Assembly: GCA_030654015.1 (NCBI GenBank)
Contig: JAURYI010000110.1
Location: forward strand, 17,333 to 81,332
DNA from: Methylococcales bacterium
GTDB taxonomy: Bacteria > Pseudomonadota > Gammaproteobacteria > Methylococcales > Methylomonadaceae
Reading direction: 5' to 3'
DNA: 64,000 nt
Shown here: positions 55,298-63,953 of the stretch, piece after piece
Layout of the letters: every line of letters starts with the position of its first letter
Numbering within the stretch: the first letter of the stretch is position 1
Notes under the pieces: model-generated
Told to the model about the DNA's origin: nothing
The model's database searches: none
Seen by the model: only the letters and a program-made list of their open reading frames with translations
Translations under genes and position numbers: made by a program

Positions 55298-55833
55298 AAG
55301 CCCAACAATTGTAAACTGAATAAAGCCGTACTAACTCCCAACACAGCACCCATCAAGGTATCGGTTGGAAAATGTACCCCTAAAATAACGCGCGAAAAGC
55401 CGATTGTCGTCGCCCACAGATACAGTAAGACAATCAGTGATACGTCTGTGAACGACTGAGAAAAATAACTGATTAAGGTCGCCATCATAAAAGCGGCGGA
55501 GGTGTGACCTGAGGGAAAGCTGAATTTGTCAGAGGGAATAATGGCACTGACAAAATTGTCCAACGCCGCCGCAGGGCGATTGCGTTTGAAACTGTTTTTT
55601 AATACAAAATACAGCGGGCGTTCGAGGAGAAAAGCCAGCAAAATGGCGTGTAAAAACGGGCTGTCAATACCTTGGTATTTAGCCAGCAGTACCGCTAATA
55701 ACACATATAACGGGCCATCGGCTGTTTTAGAGAGTGTGCGGGCGATTTTGGTTAATGAAGCGTTTATTTTGACATTGAGCAGCCAAGTAAACAGTGATAC
55801 ATCGTATTTGTGTATGGAATAAAGCAGTTTCAT
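55294..55833 (-). CDS. PAP2-family membrane phosphatase
   Basis: Polytopic membrane phosphatase of 179 residues. The three PAP2 motifs are visible: K-x6-RP in KRNRPAA, PSGH in SFPSGHTSAAF, and SR-x5-H-x3-D in SRVILGVHFPTD. Likely substrates are lipid pyrophosphates such as undecaprenyl pyrophosphate or lipid A intermediates. It is the first gene of the minus-strand series with the MJ1255-type transferase; a role in lipid carrier recycling for the glycan locus is inference. Confidence 0.88.
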   Translation of the reverse strand: MKLLYSIHKYDVSLFTWLLNVKINASLTKIARTLSKTADGPLYVLLAVLLAKYQGIDSPFLHAILLAFLLERPLYFVLKNSFKRNRPAAALDNFVSAIIPSDKFSFPSGHTSAAFMMATLISYFSQSFTDVSLIVLLYLWATTIGFSRVILGVHFPTDTLMGAVLGVSTALFSLQLLGL

Positions 55834-56394
55834 TTTTTATCCTCCGGTCATCGCCAGCAACTATCGACCGCGACCTGTTGCCGTCGTGAAAATCATTGAT
55901 TTTCGGTTGTTATTATTGAATTGTTTTTGCTAAAGAGTAGTGTGCTGGTGTGACAAAAAGATGAAACTTTGTTGACGTTTTTGTGACAGTTGCAGATTGA
56001 GAAAAAAGTGTTGATATGGTTCGACAGGTGGCGGATATTCATTGCTAATTGTATGAAAAACAGTTAAAACTACTCTCATACAGTGAGCAGTCAGGTACTG
56101 ACTGGAATGAACTTTTTCTACAAAATATCGACCAGAAAGGTTACAGTATGCCGATTAACGGTTGCTGATAATTGGATGAATAATCAAAAGAAACAACTTA
56201 TTTGCTGAGTGTATTCATTGAATTCCGTACTATCAGAGATAGTTTTCGGAATTTTTTTCAGCGTTATTTTGACGAGTGGTCTGGTCTCATTTGGTTTCCT
56301 GTGATGTGCAGGGTAAACGGTGATGCAACATGGAATCGTACCGCTCTTTACTCGGTGAATATATTACCGAGAATTGAATAAAAAAAGGTATATC
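55834..56394 (+). other. 561-base intergenic leader
   Basis: No protein gene was found between the divergent PAP2 and transglycosylase genes. It holds a hairpin-rich stretch near 56085-56105 (AGTCAG/CTGACT) and a strong terminator-like hairpin at 56220-56258, about 137 bases before the next start. It may be a long regulatory leader or a small RNA gene. Confidence 0.4.
56220..56258 (+). terminator. Terminator-like hairpin in the transglycosylase leader
   Basis: AATTCCG (56221-56227) pairs with CGGAATT (56247-56253), with an inner stem ACTATC/GATAGT, followed by a run of T residues. Its place upstream of a gene on the same strand suggests an attenuator or the end of a small RNA. Confidence 0.6.
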
Positions 56395-58083
56395 ATGCGA
56401 GCATTACTATTAATTTTAAAAATTGTTATTGCAACATCGTTGCTTACGCAGCCGCTTGAATCTTGGGCAAGTGCCAGTAAGATAGACAGCGCGAAAAAAG
56501 GCGTGCGCAAAAATGTGTCGCGGGACGCGGGCAATGTGTGGGAGCGTATTCGTTTCGGAATGCAAATTCCTGTATTTAGTGCATTACCGCCCACATCTGC
56601 ACAAACTTTGCCAGTAAATACAGGTAAATTGCAAAAAACTACACTGATTAAAACGACTCTGATACCGACATCAACGCTCAGTCATGATGAATTGACCCGC
56701 ACCAAGCTCAACGAACCAACGAGCGTAGACGATAAGCGTAAAAATAAATCCCGCCTTTCTGCCGATATACAAAAACAGATTGTCGATTACGTCAACGATA
56801 AATCGCCAAGCTCTGCCGCCGCTGTACCTGCAACCCGTATTCGTACGCAAATTCAATTTCATCCGCGAACAGACAAACTGGATGCCAATGCACAGGCTGA
56901 AAAATCCGAGACCAATGCGCTGATTGAAAAAGCCGTTAAGCGCACCCCGCTGATTGTAAAAACAGTGGCAACCATTACCACACAAACAATAAACGTAAAA
57001 TCAGGGCAGGCAACCCCCGCTGACCCCGCGCAGATTAAAGATGCCCACGCATTGGCTAATGAGCGCATCAACAAGCAAATCGCGTGGTATTCGCAACGCC
57101 CCAGCTATTTGCAAGAAGTTGCCGAACGCGCCCGACCCTATCTTTATCACATCGTCAGCGGACTCAGTGCCAGTCATTTACCCGCTGAATTAGCCTTATT
57201 ACCCATCGTTGAAAGTGCGTATCAACCCACCGCAGAATCCCCTAAAAGTGCGGCAGGGTTGTGGCAGTTTATGCCCAGTACAGGGCTGGATTTTGATTTA
57301 GCCCAAAGTGAACGTTATGACGGCAGACTGGATATTGAAGCCTCCACCGAAGCGGCTATTCGCTATCTGTCATTTTTAAAACGGCATTTTAATGGCGACT
57401 GGTTATTAGCATTAGCCGCCTATAACTGCGGCTTGGGTAGAGTCGATGATGCCATCAGCAGCAACCGTGCCAACGGCTTGCCGACCGATTACTGGTCATT
57501 GCATCTTCCCGAAGAAACACAGGATTATGTGCCGCGTTTTCTGGCGTTATCCAGTATTTTTGCCAATCCTAAAACCTATGGCTTAAAACTGCCAGCCGTT
57601 AAAAATGAACCCTATTTTGTCAAAGTCAAAGTCGATAGACGTTTTGATATTGATTACCTGTCGAAAAAACAACTGACCGTGATTGCCGAACTGGCAAATC
57701 TCAGTTATGAACAGTTCGTGCAGCTTAATCCAGGTTATTTAAAGCCGACATTAGAAACTGATGAGCCGTTTACCTTATTAATGCCCGCCAGTAATGCCAA
57801 ACAACTGCACCAGCATCTCAATTATGTAGAGCGGTTTATTGCTGAACCCAGCATTGCAAACGCACCTTTACAGGAAAGAGCGCAGGCAGATGACGCGCAT
57901 AATAATCTACCGATGGCAGTAGCCGCATCATTGCCGAATAAATTACCGCAATTTACCAGTCCGATGTTATCGCTTAAACTCAATACGCCGCAAACCACGC
58001 CGCGTATCACCAACCAGCCTGTGCTGACCACGTTCCAGCCTATCACACTGAGTGCGTTACCATCAGCAAGCACCCTACTATGA
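56395..58083 (+). CDS. MltD-like membrane-bound lytic murein transglycosylase
   Basis: Cleaves peptidoglycan glycan strands in the periplasm. A signal peptide covers residues 1-25, a low-complexity linker follows to about 215, and the SLT domain (about 235-370) has its catalytic Glu in LPIVESAYQPTAESPKSAAGLWQFMP, with the AAYNCGLGRVDDAI block. A LysM-like segment is at about 415-480. The ATG at 56395 has AAGG six bases upstream; a TTG seven codons earlier is rejected. The 562-residue length is near that of MltD, but the N-terminal linker is long and Thr/Lys-rich. Confidence 0.85.
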   Translation: MRALLLILKIVIATSLLTQPLESWASASKIDSAKKGVRKNVSRDAGNVWERIRFGMQIPVFSALPPTSAQTLPVNTGKLQKTTLIKTTLIPTSTLSHDELTRTKLNEPTSVDDKRKNKSRLSADIQKQIVDYVNDKSPSSAAAVPATRIRTQIQFHPRTDKLDANAQAEKSETNALIEKAVKRTPLIVKTVATITTQTINVKSGQATPADPAQIKDAHALANERINKQIAWYSQRPSYLQEVAERARPYLYHIVSGLSASHLPAELALLPIVESAYQPTAESPKSAAGLWQFMPSTGLDFDLAQSERYDGRLDIEASTEAAIRYLSFLKRHFNGDWLLALAAYNCGLGRVDDAISSNRANGLPTDYWSLHLPEETQDYVPRFLALSSIFANPKTYGLKLPAVKNEPYFVKVKVDRRFDIDYLSKKQLTVIAELANLSYEQFVQLNPGYLKPTLETDEPFTLLMPASNAKQLHQHLNYVERFIAEPSIANAPLQERAQADDAHNNLPMAVAASLPNKLPQFTSPMLSLKLNTPQTTPRITNQPVLTTFQPITLSALPSASTLL

Positions 58084-58120
58084 TTTGCACAGTCTGAGTC
58101 TTGGAGAATTTCCACTGCAC

Positions 58121-58126
58121 TATAAT
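58121..58126 (+). promoter_or_regulatory. Perfect -10 box upstream of argS
   Basis: TATAAT at 58121-58126 lies 76 bases before the argS ATG. The -35 region is weak (GTCTTG at 58098-58103, 17 bases apart), so only the -10 element is supported. Confidence 0.4.
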
Positions 58127-58202
58127 GTGAATGGATAAACGCCCGTGTTTCATGGATAATGCGCCACTATTCAATTGATTTTTTAACTGACACAGTGTAG
58201 CA

Positions 58203-59963
58203 ATGAAACAAACGATAGAGACTCTTATTCTGCAAGCCGTTGACACCCTTAAAGCCAACGGCGACCTCGATATAAACACCCTGCCAGCGGTCACGATAGA
58301 GCGTAGCCGCGATGCCCAGCATGGTGATTTTGCTACTAATTTGGCTCTTATATTAGCCAAAACCGCTAAAACCAACCCACGACAACTGGCTGAAAAAATT
58401 CTCGCGGCGTTACCTGCACACGATGCAGTGACTAAAGTGGAATTGGCAGGGCCAGGTTTTATCAATTTCTTCATCAATCCCGCCGCGCAATACGCCATTA
58501 TCAACACCATTCATGAACAGGGGCGTGATTTTGGCTTAAGCACCATCGGCGCGGGTAAAAAAGTACAAGTCGAATTTGTATCCGCCAATCCCACAGGCCC
58601 GCTTCATGTCGGACATGGACGTGGCGCGGCGTATGGTTCAGTGGTTGCGGATTTATTACAAGCCGCAGGTTTTGACGTTGAGCGTGAATATTATGTCAAT
58701 GATGCAGGTCGGCAAATGGATATTCTGGCGACCAGCGTATGGCTACGTTATTTAGAAGAATGCGGCGAAGTGTTTGTATTTCCAAGTAATGGCTATCGTG
58801 GCGATTATGTGCGCGATATTGCGGCTAAAATTCATAAAAACTCCGCCACTGCGTATCATCAGCCTATCGCGGCGGTACTGGACAATATACCCGCCGATGA
58901 ACCCCAAGGCGGCGATAAAGAACTGCATATTGACGCACTGATAGACCGCGCAAAAACTTTGCTGGGACTGGAAAACTACCGCGCAGTATTTCAAGTCGGT
59001 CTGCATGATATTCTGGAAGACATTAAAGCCGATTTAAGCGAGTTTGGCGTAAATTATCAGCATTGGTTTTCTGAACAGCAATTAGTTGATGACGGTTCGG
59101 TGGAAAAAGCCCTGAATCGCTTGCGTGATGGCGGACATCTGTACGAAAAAGACGGCGCGACGTGGTTTGCATCCAGCGAATTAGGCGATGAAAAAGACCG
59201 CGTAGTGGTGCGTGAAAACGGGCAGTATACTTATTTTGCCTCCGATATAGCCTATCATCATCATAAACTGGAACGCGGTTTCGACCAGTTAATTGATGTC
59301 TGGGGTGCGGATCATCACGGTTATATTCCGCGTGTGCGTGCGGCTATGCGTGCGTTAGGTGCGGATGACTCTAAGCTAACGGTATTGTTAGTGCAGTTTG
59401 CGACCTTATGGCGTGACGGTGTGAAACAGCAAATGGGCACTCGTTCAGGTAATTTCATCACCTTACGGCAATTGCGCAATGAAGTCGGTAAAGATGCGGC
59501 ACGGTTTTTTTATGCCATGCGTCGTTCTGAACAACACATGGATTTTGACTTAAATCTAGCTGTATCAAAAACCAATGAAAACCCCGTGTTTTATGTGCAG
59601 TACGCGTATGCCAGAGTGTGCAGCGTGTTGCGGCAACTGGATGAAAAAGGTTTTCAACGGAATTTACAACTCGGTATGGATAATTTAACCTTGCTAAGCG
59701 CGGAACATGAAATTGCTTTATTAGGTACGTTAGCCCGTTATGCAGAGGCTCTGGAAAAAGCCGCGTTGCAACACGAACCGCATTTGTTAATCAACTATCT
59801 GCGTGATTTGGCGCATGAGTTTCATACTTACTATAATGCACACCAATTTTTGGTGGAAGATGCGCCGTTGCGTGATGCCCGTTTAAATCTGGTGTGCGCC
59901 GTCAAACAAGTCTTGGCAAATGGTTTGGGCTTGTTAAATATCACTACTCCTGAAACTATGTGA
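58203..59963 (+). CDS. argS: Arginyl-tRNA synthetase
   Basis: Charges tRNA-Arg. The HIGH-type motif is in [18 protein letters not shown], the KMSKS-like region in [14 protein letters not shown], and the C-terminal DALR anticodon-binding domain ([10 protein letters not shown], then [11 protein letters not shown]) completes the 586-residue enzyme. It starts a plus-strand run argS, SPOR gene, lptM, lysA, with the SPOR gene one base after its stop. Confidence 0.97.
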   Translation: MKQTIETLILQAVDTLKANGDLDINTLPAVTIERSRDAQHGDFATNLALILAKTAKTNPRQLAEKILAALPAHDAVTKVELAGPGFINFFINPAAQYAIINTIHEQGRDFGLSTIGAGKKVQVEFVSANPTGPLHVGHGRGAAYGSVVADLLQAAGFDVEREYYVNDAGRQMDILATSVWLRYLEECGEVFVFPSNGYRGDYVRDIAAKIHKNSATAYHQPIAAVLDNIPADEPQGGDKELHIDALIDRAKTLLGLENYRAVFQVGLHDILEDIKADLSEFGVNYQHWFSEQQLVDDGSVEKALNRLRDGGHLYEKDGATWFASSELGDEKDRVVVRENGQYTYFASDIAYHHHKLERGFDQLIDVWGADHHGYIPRVRAAMRALGADDSKLTVLLVQFATLWRDGVKQQMGTRSGNFITLRQLRNEVGKDAARFFYAMRRSEQHMDFDLNLAVSKTNENPVFYVQYAYARVCSVLRQLDEKGFQRNLQLGMDNLTLLSAEHEIALLGTLARYAEALEKAALQHEPHLLINYLRDLAHEFHTYYNAHQFLVEDAPLRDARLNLVCAVKQVLANGLGLLNITTPETM

Positions 59964-59964
59964 C

Positions 59965-60567
59965 ATGGCAAAAGACTATAAGCACAGAATAAGCGGCAAA
60001 AACACCTTGAAATTACAGGATTTCGATCCTGTAAAAAGTTTGAGCGTGTGGAAATGGATGCTAGTGACTGCCTTGGCTATCTTGGCGGTGGTTCTGATTG
60101 TTTATGTGAGCGGTATAGGCTTGAAAGATGTAACACCTGACCCGATTGCGCAAGTGATACCCAAGCCTGTTGACCCTGAAAAAAAGCCTGAACCCGACGC
60201 GATAAAGCCACCTGAGCAACCAAAACCCGTGCAGTTTGATTTTTATACCATTTTGCCTGAAAAAGAAGCGGTTGTTCCCGAATATGAAATTAAAACCCGT
60301 ACCCGTGAAGAACGCTTAGGGCAAGCGAAAGCAACCAATTACATTATGCAGGCAGGTTCTTTTACCTCGGCTAAAGATGCTGAAAAAATGCAGGCAAGAC
60401 TCGCGGCAATGGGTATTGAATCCAATATCCAACGCGCAAAAGTCGGTACGACAATATGGTATCGCATCAAAATAGGCCCCTTTGAACAGATAGCCAGTGT
60501 TAATACGCTCAATGCCCGCTTAAAACAAAGCGGCATTGACGCGCTGGTGACTGAAAGCGGTAAATAA
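59965..60567 (+). CDS. SPOR-domain cell-division protein (FtsN-like)
   Basis: Inner-membrane protein of 200 residues: a short cytoplasmic basic segment, a transmembrane helix at about 30-50 (WMLVTALAILAVVLIVYVSGI), a Pro/Lys-rich periplasmic linker (PKPVDPEKKPEPDAIKPPEQ) and a C-terminal SPOR domain at about 125-198 (YIMQAGSFTSAKDAEKMQARLAAMG) that binds denuded glycan at the septum. This is the FtsN layout, and argS-ftsN neighbourhood is common in gammaproteobacteria. The essential FtsN motif region was not identified, so the symbol is left empty. Confidence 0.85.
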   Translation: MAKDYKHRISGKNTLKLQDFDPVKSLSVWKWMLVTALAILAVVLIVYVSGIGLKDVTPDPIAQVIPKPVDPEKKPEPDAIKPPEQPKPVQFDFYTILPEKEAVVPEYEIKTRTREERLGQAKATNYIMQAGSFTSAKDAEKMQARLAAMGIESNIQRAKVGTTIWYRIKIGPFEQIASVNTLNARLKQSGIDALVTESGK

Positions 60568-60668
60568 TGCCTGAAAATCTATAGTAGGCAACCGTGTCGC
60601 ACCGACTAATCCACGCTAACAATATCCATTACTCGCACTCATCATCCTGTTTATTTGTCCATCACACT

Positions 60669-60854
60669 ATGAAAAATTATTCGCTATTGTTATTACTTAT
60701 TGCGTTGACAGGCTGCGGTCAAGTTGGACCGCTGTATATGCCTAACGACCCCAACCCGCCTATCACCGTACCTAAGGAACAACCTGAACCCAAAGCAGAC
60801 AACACCCAAAAAACGTCACCCGCCACCCAATCCGAACCTGAAAAAACCAAATAA
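60669..60854 (+). CDS. lptM: LptM-type lipoprotein (LPS translocon maturation)
   Basis: A 61-residue lipoprotein. The signal peptide MKNYSLLLLLIALTGCGQVG has the lipobox LTGC, followed by the LptM signature GQVGPLYMP and a Pro/Lys-rich tail. In E. coli LptM (YifL) helps the LptDE translocon form disulfides. The longer frame starting at 60594 has no signal peptide fit. lysA starts five bases downstream, the usual arrangement. Confidence 0.9.
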   Translation: MKNYSLLLLLIALTGCGQVGPLYMPNDPNPPITVPKEQPEPKADNTQKTSPATQSEPEKTK

Positions 60855-60859
60855 TAGTC

Positions 60860-62107
60860 ATGGATTACTTTAATTACCGCAACAACGAACTGTTTGCCGA
60901 AGAGGTAGCAGTTGCCGACATCGTTTATAAATACGGCAGCCCTTGCTACATCTATTCCAAAGCCACGCTGGAAAGACACTGGCGGGCGTTTGATTCCGCT
61001 TTTGGCGAGCAGGCGCATTTAATCTGCTATGCCGTCAAAGCCAACTCCAATATCGGCTTGCTCAATGTACTGGCACGTTTAGGTTCTGGGTTTGATATTG
61101 TTTCCTTAGGCGAATTGCAACGGGTACTTGCGGCGGGTGGTGATGCGAAAAAAATCGTGTTTTCAGGTGTGGGCAAACGGGAAGATGAAATTTTAGCAGC
61201 GTTAAAAATCGGTATCGCCTGTTTTAATATCGAAGTCAGCGACGAACTCGACCGCATTAACGCACTCGCCGAACAATTAGGCGTAATCGCGCCCGTGTCG
61301 TTTCGCGTTAATCCCGATGTAGACGCTAAAACCCATCCGTACATTTCCACAGGCTTAAAAGAAAATAAATTCGGTATTGATATTAACGAAGCGGTCAATG
61401 AATACCGCCGCGCCGCCGCCATGCCGCATATTAAAGTGGTCGGTATAGACTGTCATATCGGCTCACAACTCACCGAAACGCGCCCGTTTTTAGATGCGCT
61501 GGATAAAATTCTGGCATTGGTTGCAAGGCTGCAAGCCGAGGGTATTGAATTAGCGCATTTAGATTTAGGCGGCGGCTTAGGTATTTGCTACAAAGACGAA
61601 CAACCGCCCGAACCTGCCGAATATATTCAAGCGATATTAGCAAAACTCGGGCAGAATAATTTTAAAATTCTGTTAGAACCAGGTCGTGCGATTGTCGGCA
61701 ATGCAGGGATTTTAGTCACCCAAGTGGAATACCTGAAACCCACCGCACATAAAAACTTTGCTATTGTCGATGCCGCAATGAATGACCTGATGCGCCCTGC
61801 GTTATACAGCGCGTGGCAGGATATTATTCCCGTTAATCAGCATAGTAACGCCACAGCGCAACACTGGGACATCGTAGGGCCTGTGTGTGAAACTGGCGAT
61901 TTTCTGGGTAAAGACCGCGTATTGCAACTCAGTCAGGGCGATTTATTGGCGATACGTTCCGCTGGCGCGTATGGGTTCAGTATGAGTTCCAATTACAACT
62001 CCAGACCGCGCGCTGCTGAAGTCATGGTCGATGGCACGCAGGTTCATTTGATTCGAGAACGCGAAACCATCCCGCAATTATGGGCAGGCGAACATTTGTT
62101 ACCGTAA
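60860..62107 (+). CDS. lysA: Diaminopimelate decarboxylase
   Basis: Last step of lysine synthesis, meso-diaminopimelate to lysine plus CO2. The PLP lysine is in ICYAVKANSN, the SGVGKREDEI, FRVNPDVDAKTHPYISTGLKENKFG, LDLGGGLGICY, LEPGRAIVGNAG and GPVCETGDFLGKDR blocks are intact, and the length is 415 residues. ATG at 60860. It is probably co-transcribed with lptM. Confidence 0.97.
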   Translation: MDYFNYRNNELFAEEVAVADIVYKYGSPCYIYSKATLERHWRAFDSAFGEQAHLICYAVKANSNIGLLNVLARLGSGFDIVSLGELQRVLAAGGDAKKIVFSGVGKREDEILAALKIGIACFNIEVSDELDRINALAEQLGVIAPVSFRVNPDVDAKTHPYISTGLKENKFGIDINEAVNEYRRAAAMPHIKVVGIDCHIGSQLTETRPFLDALDKILALVARLQAEGIELAHLDLGGGLGICYKDEQPPEPAEYIQAILAKLGQNNFKILLEPGRAIVGNAGILVTQVEYLKPTAHKNFAIVDAAMNDLMRPALYSAWQDIIPVNQHSNATAQHWDIVGPVCETGDFLGKDRVLQLSQGDLLAIRSAGAYGFSMSSNYNSRPRAAEVMVDGTQVHLIRERETIPQLWAGEHLLP

Positions 62108-62116
62108 GGAACAATC

Positions 62117-62668
62117 ATGAGCAAACAAAAATTATCATTACAAGAGCAGTTGTTAAAATCGGGTTTGGTCAGTGCTGCGCAAGCCAAAACCGCGAAAACC
62201 AATAAGAACAAACAAGTGCAGCAACAGCGCAAAAATAACGTGGTCGTGAATGATGATGCCAAAGAACTGGCACAAAAAGCACGCGCTGAACAACTGGCAA
62301 GAGACGTAGAGCTTAATCAGCAACGTCAGCAACAAGAACTGAAAAAACAGCTGCTTGCGCAAGTCAAACAGCTGATTGAACAAAACAAACTCGCCAGAGA
62401 TGAAGACGGTGTTGCTTATCGGTTCACCGACGACAACAAAGTTAAAACCTTGTATGTTGCAGAAACCATGCGCGTACAACTCATTAGCGGGCAGTTGGCG
62501 ATTGTCAAATCAGGCAAAAGCTATGAAGTTGTCACCGCCGACATCGCCAAAAAAATCAGCGAACGTGATGCGGGCAGTGTGCTGGTACACAATGAACCTG
62601 CGGCAAGCGTTGTCCCAGCAGACGACCCTTACGCGGGCTATGCCGTACCCGATGATTTAATGTGGTAA
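62117..62668 (+). CDS. DUF2058 family protein (YaiL-like)
   Basis: A 183-residue basic, Gln-rich protein of the DUF2058 family, in E. coli called a nucleoprotein or polynucleotide-associated protein. The start SLQEQLLKSGLVSAAQAKTAKTNKNKQ, a coiled-coil middle rich in Gln and Arg, and the globular tail AYRFTDDNKVKTLYVAETMR and ISERDAGSVLVHN match the family. AAGGAACAATC precedes the ATG. Function unclear. Confidence 0.8.
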   Translation: MSKQKLSLQEQLLKSGLVSAAQAKTAKTNKNKQVQQQRKNNVVVNDDAKELAQKARAEQLARDVELNQQRQQQELKKQLLAQVKQLIEQNKLARDEDGVAYRFTDDNKVKTLYVAETMRVQLISGQLAIVKSGKSYEVVTADIAKKISERDAGSVLVHNEPAASVVPADDPYAGYAVPDDLMW

Positions 62669-62741
62669 CTAAATATACTTTTATCAGAAGTACAACATCG
62701 GTTTTGTACTTTATTCCAACACACAGCAGAAAATAATCACC

Positions 62742-63026
62742 ATGTCTTACGATATAACGCACTGTTGGGGCGGAAACTGCCCCTTACAAGATACTTGTTT
62801 ACGCCGCACTGCCGCCATTGGCGGTAGACAGGATTTTTTTGGCAGCTCTCCGTTCAATAAAATAACCGGTGATTGTGAGCATTATTGGGACGACAGACCT
62901 TCCGAAGAAAAAATCAGCCAATTAGCTTATCAGCTCTGGGAACACAGCGGTTGCCAGCACGGTAACGCGGTGGCTCATTGGTTGGCAGCACGGCAGCAAC
63001 TCATTGAAAACTTAAGAAATTCATAA
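62742..63026 (+). CDS. Small protein with Cys-rich start and DUF2934-like tail
   Basis: A 94-residue protein. The first half holds five cysteines (CWGGNCPLQDTC, then GDCEHYW), which could bind a metal or iron-sulfur cluster. The second half (KISQLAYQLWEHSGCQHGNAVAHWLAARQQL) resembles the DUF2934 motif. ATG at 62742; it stands alone after the DUF2058 gene. Function unknown. Confidence 0.6.
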   Translation: MSYDITHCWGGNCPLQDTCLRRTAAIGGRQDFFGSSPFNKITGDCEHYWDDRPSEEKISQLAYQLWEHSGCQHGNAVAHWLAARQQLIENLRNS

Positions 63027-63119
63027 TGTCTGAATTTATTGTGCTTATTTAACCCCTCTTTTTAAGTCTGTCTGCCAGCATATTGGCTCATGACAACACC
63101 CCCTGCCATCTATTTATTA

Positions 63120-63159
63120 ATGGGTATTTTTTATACCCATTTTATACCCGTTAATACCC
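63120..63159. repeat. Phased TACCC repeats and inverted copy
   Basis: ATGGGTA (63120-63126) pairs with TACCCAT (63134-63140). TACCC then recurs at 63145-63149 and 63155-63159, so the three direct copies fall on about one helical turn. The pattern suits cooperative protein binding. Confidence 0.6.
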
Positions 63160-63335
63160 CATTTTAAATCGTTGTTCTTTCTATTCTCTTAGTCGAAAAT
63201 AGTAACGCGATGGGATAGTTTACCCACCGTTTTTGTCGTTGTACTCAACATTCACGCTGAATACGTCCAGATCGGGCAAACTTGTTGATGAGTAACACAA
63301 TTATAACCTTGGCGATTTGTATTTTTTGTGGCAGA

Positions 63336-63352
63336 CATAATGTGACATTATG
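63336..63352. promoter_or_regulatory. CATAATG-TGA-CATTATG palindrome (possible operator)
   Basis: A perfect seven-base inverted repeat around a TGA spacer, 24 bases before the KfrA-type start codon. The position between promoter and gene suggests an autoregulatory site, as KfrA proteins are known repressors of their own gene. Confidence 0.5.
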
Positions 63353-63375
63353 CAAAAATACACATAGGTAACATC

Positions 63376-63840
63376 ATGAAAAAAGAAATCTTTAATATAT
63401 GTAATCAATTGGCAGAACAAGGTATTAAACCTACTCTTGTGCGGGTGCGAAATGAATTGGGCGGGGGAAGTTTTTCAACAATTAACCCTTTTTTGAGGCA
63501 GTGGAAAGAAGACAGAAGGCTAAACGATACTCAGGAAATAAGTGATTTGCGTAATGAAATAGCTATTATAGGTCAAAAAGCCACGACTTTGATGTGGAAA
63601 ACGGCTGATGATTATTGCACTAAAATTAAAACAGACCTGCAAGATGAGCTGACAGCCTTACAAATAAAAGCCGTCAAAGCAGATGCGACTATTAGCATAT
63701 TACGAATGGAGCTGGAGGAGGTATACAGGCAAAAAGCCGCATTGGAAAGAATATTAGCTGCTCACCAATCCATCAGTAAACAACCGGCAACCAAGCAACA
63801 AAGAATGACCGATAATTATAAAAAAACAACAATGGTATAA
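63376..63840 (+). CDS. KfrA-type DNA-binding coiled-coil protein
   Basis: A 154-residue protein with the KfrA_N domain (MKKEIFNICNQLAEQGIKPTLVRVRNELGGGSFSTINPFLRQWKEDRR, here with the GGGSFSTI-type turn), followed by a long alpha-helical coiled coil. KfrA in plasmids binds DNA and shapes partition complexes; chromosomal members are common. It is shorter than full KfrA (over 300). The AGGT before the ATG serves as ribosome site. It may bind the palindrome and TACCC repeats upstream. Confidence 0.78.
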   Translation: MKKEIFNICNQLAEQGIKPTLVRVRNELGGGSFSTINPFLRQWKEDRRLNDTQEISDLRNEIAIIGQKATTLMWKTADDYCTKIKTDLQDELTALQIKAVKADATISILRMELEEVYRQKAALERILAAHQSISKQPATKQQRMTDNYKKTTMV

Positions 63841-63919
63841 AACAAAATCCGGGGCGTTAAGCTGTGGACTGCATTTCAAAAATAAGAATAAGTAGTTAAA
63901 CATAAATTTTTCTGTGTAC

Positions 63920-63953
63920 GCTGGAATCCAAACTCATGAGTTTGGACTCCAGC
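63920..63953. repeat. GGAGTACAAAC-like hairpin, copy 4 (diverged)
   Basis: A 16-base stem with one mismatch at 63920-63935 and 63938-63953 (GCTGGAATCCAAACTC), loop AT. It is the most diverged member of the hairpin family at 17355, 21741 and 27171, sharing the CCAAAC/GTTTGG core, and lies downstream of the KfrA-type gene. Confidence 0.5.

Larger units (their letters stand above)
63027..63375. other. 349-base gap with phased repeats and palindrome
   Basis: No gene was found. It contains an inverted GGGTA/TACCC hairpin, three TACCC repeats 10-11 bases apart and a CATAATG palindrome, all upstream of the KfrA-type gene. The rest is AT-rich. Confidence 0.55.

Noticed and set aside
55972..56000. 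Promoter TTGACG with a -10 at GATTGA before the transglycosylase leader
   Set aside because: The -35 is good but the -10 is poor, so it was not listed as a feature.
58043..58510. 155-residue open frame antisense to the start of argS
   Set aside because: Overlaps the confident N-terminus of argS and its promoter; no recognisable features.
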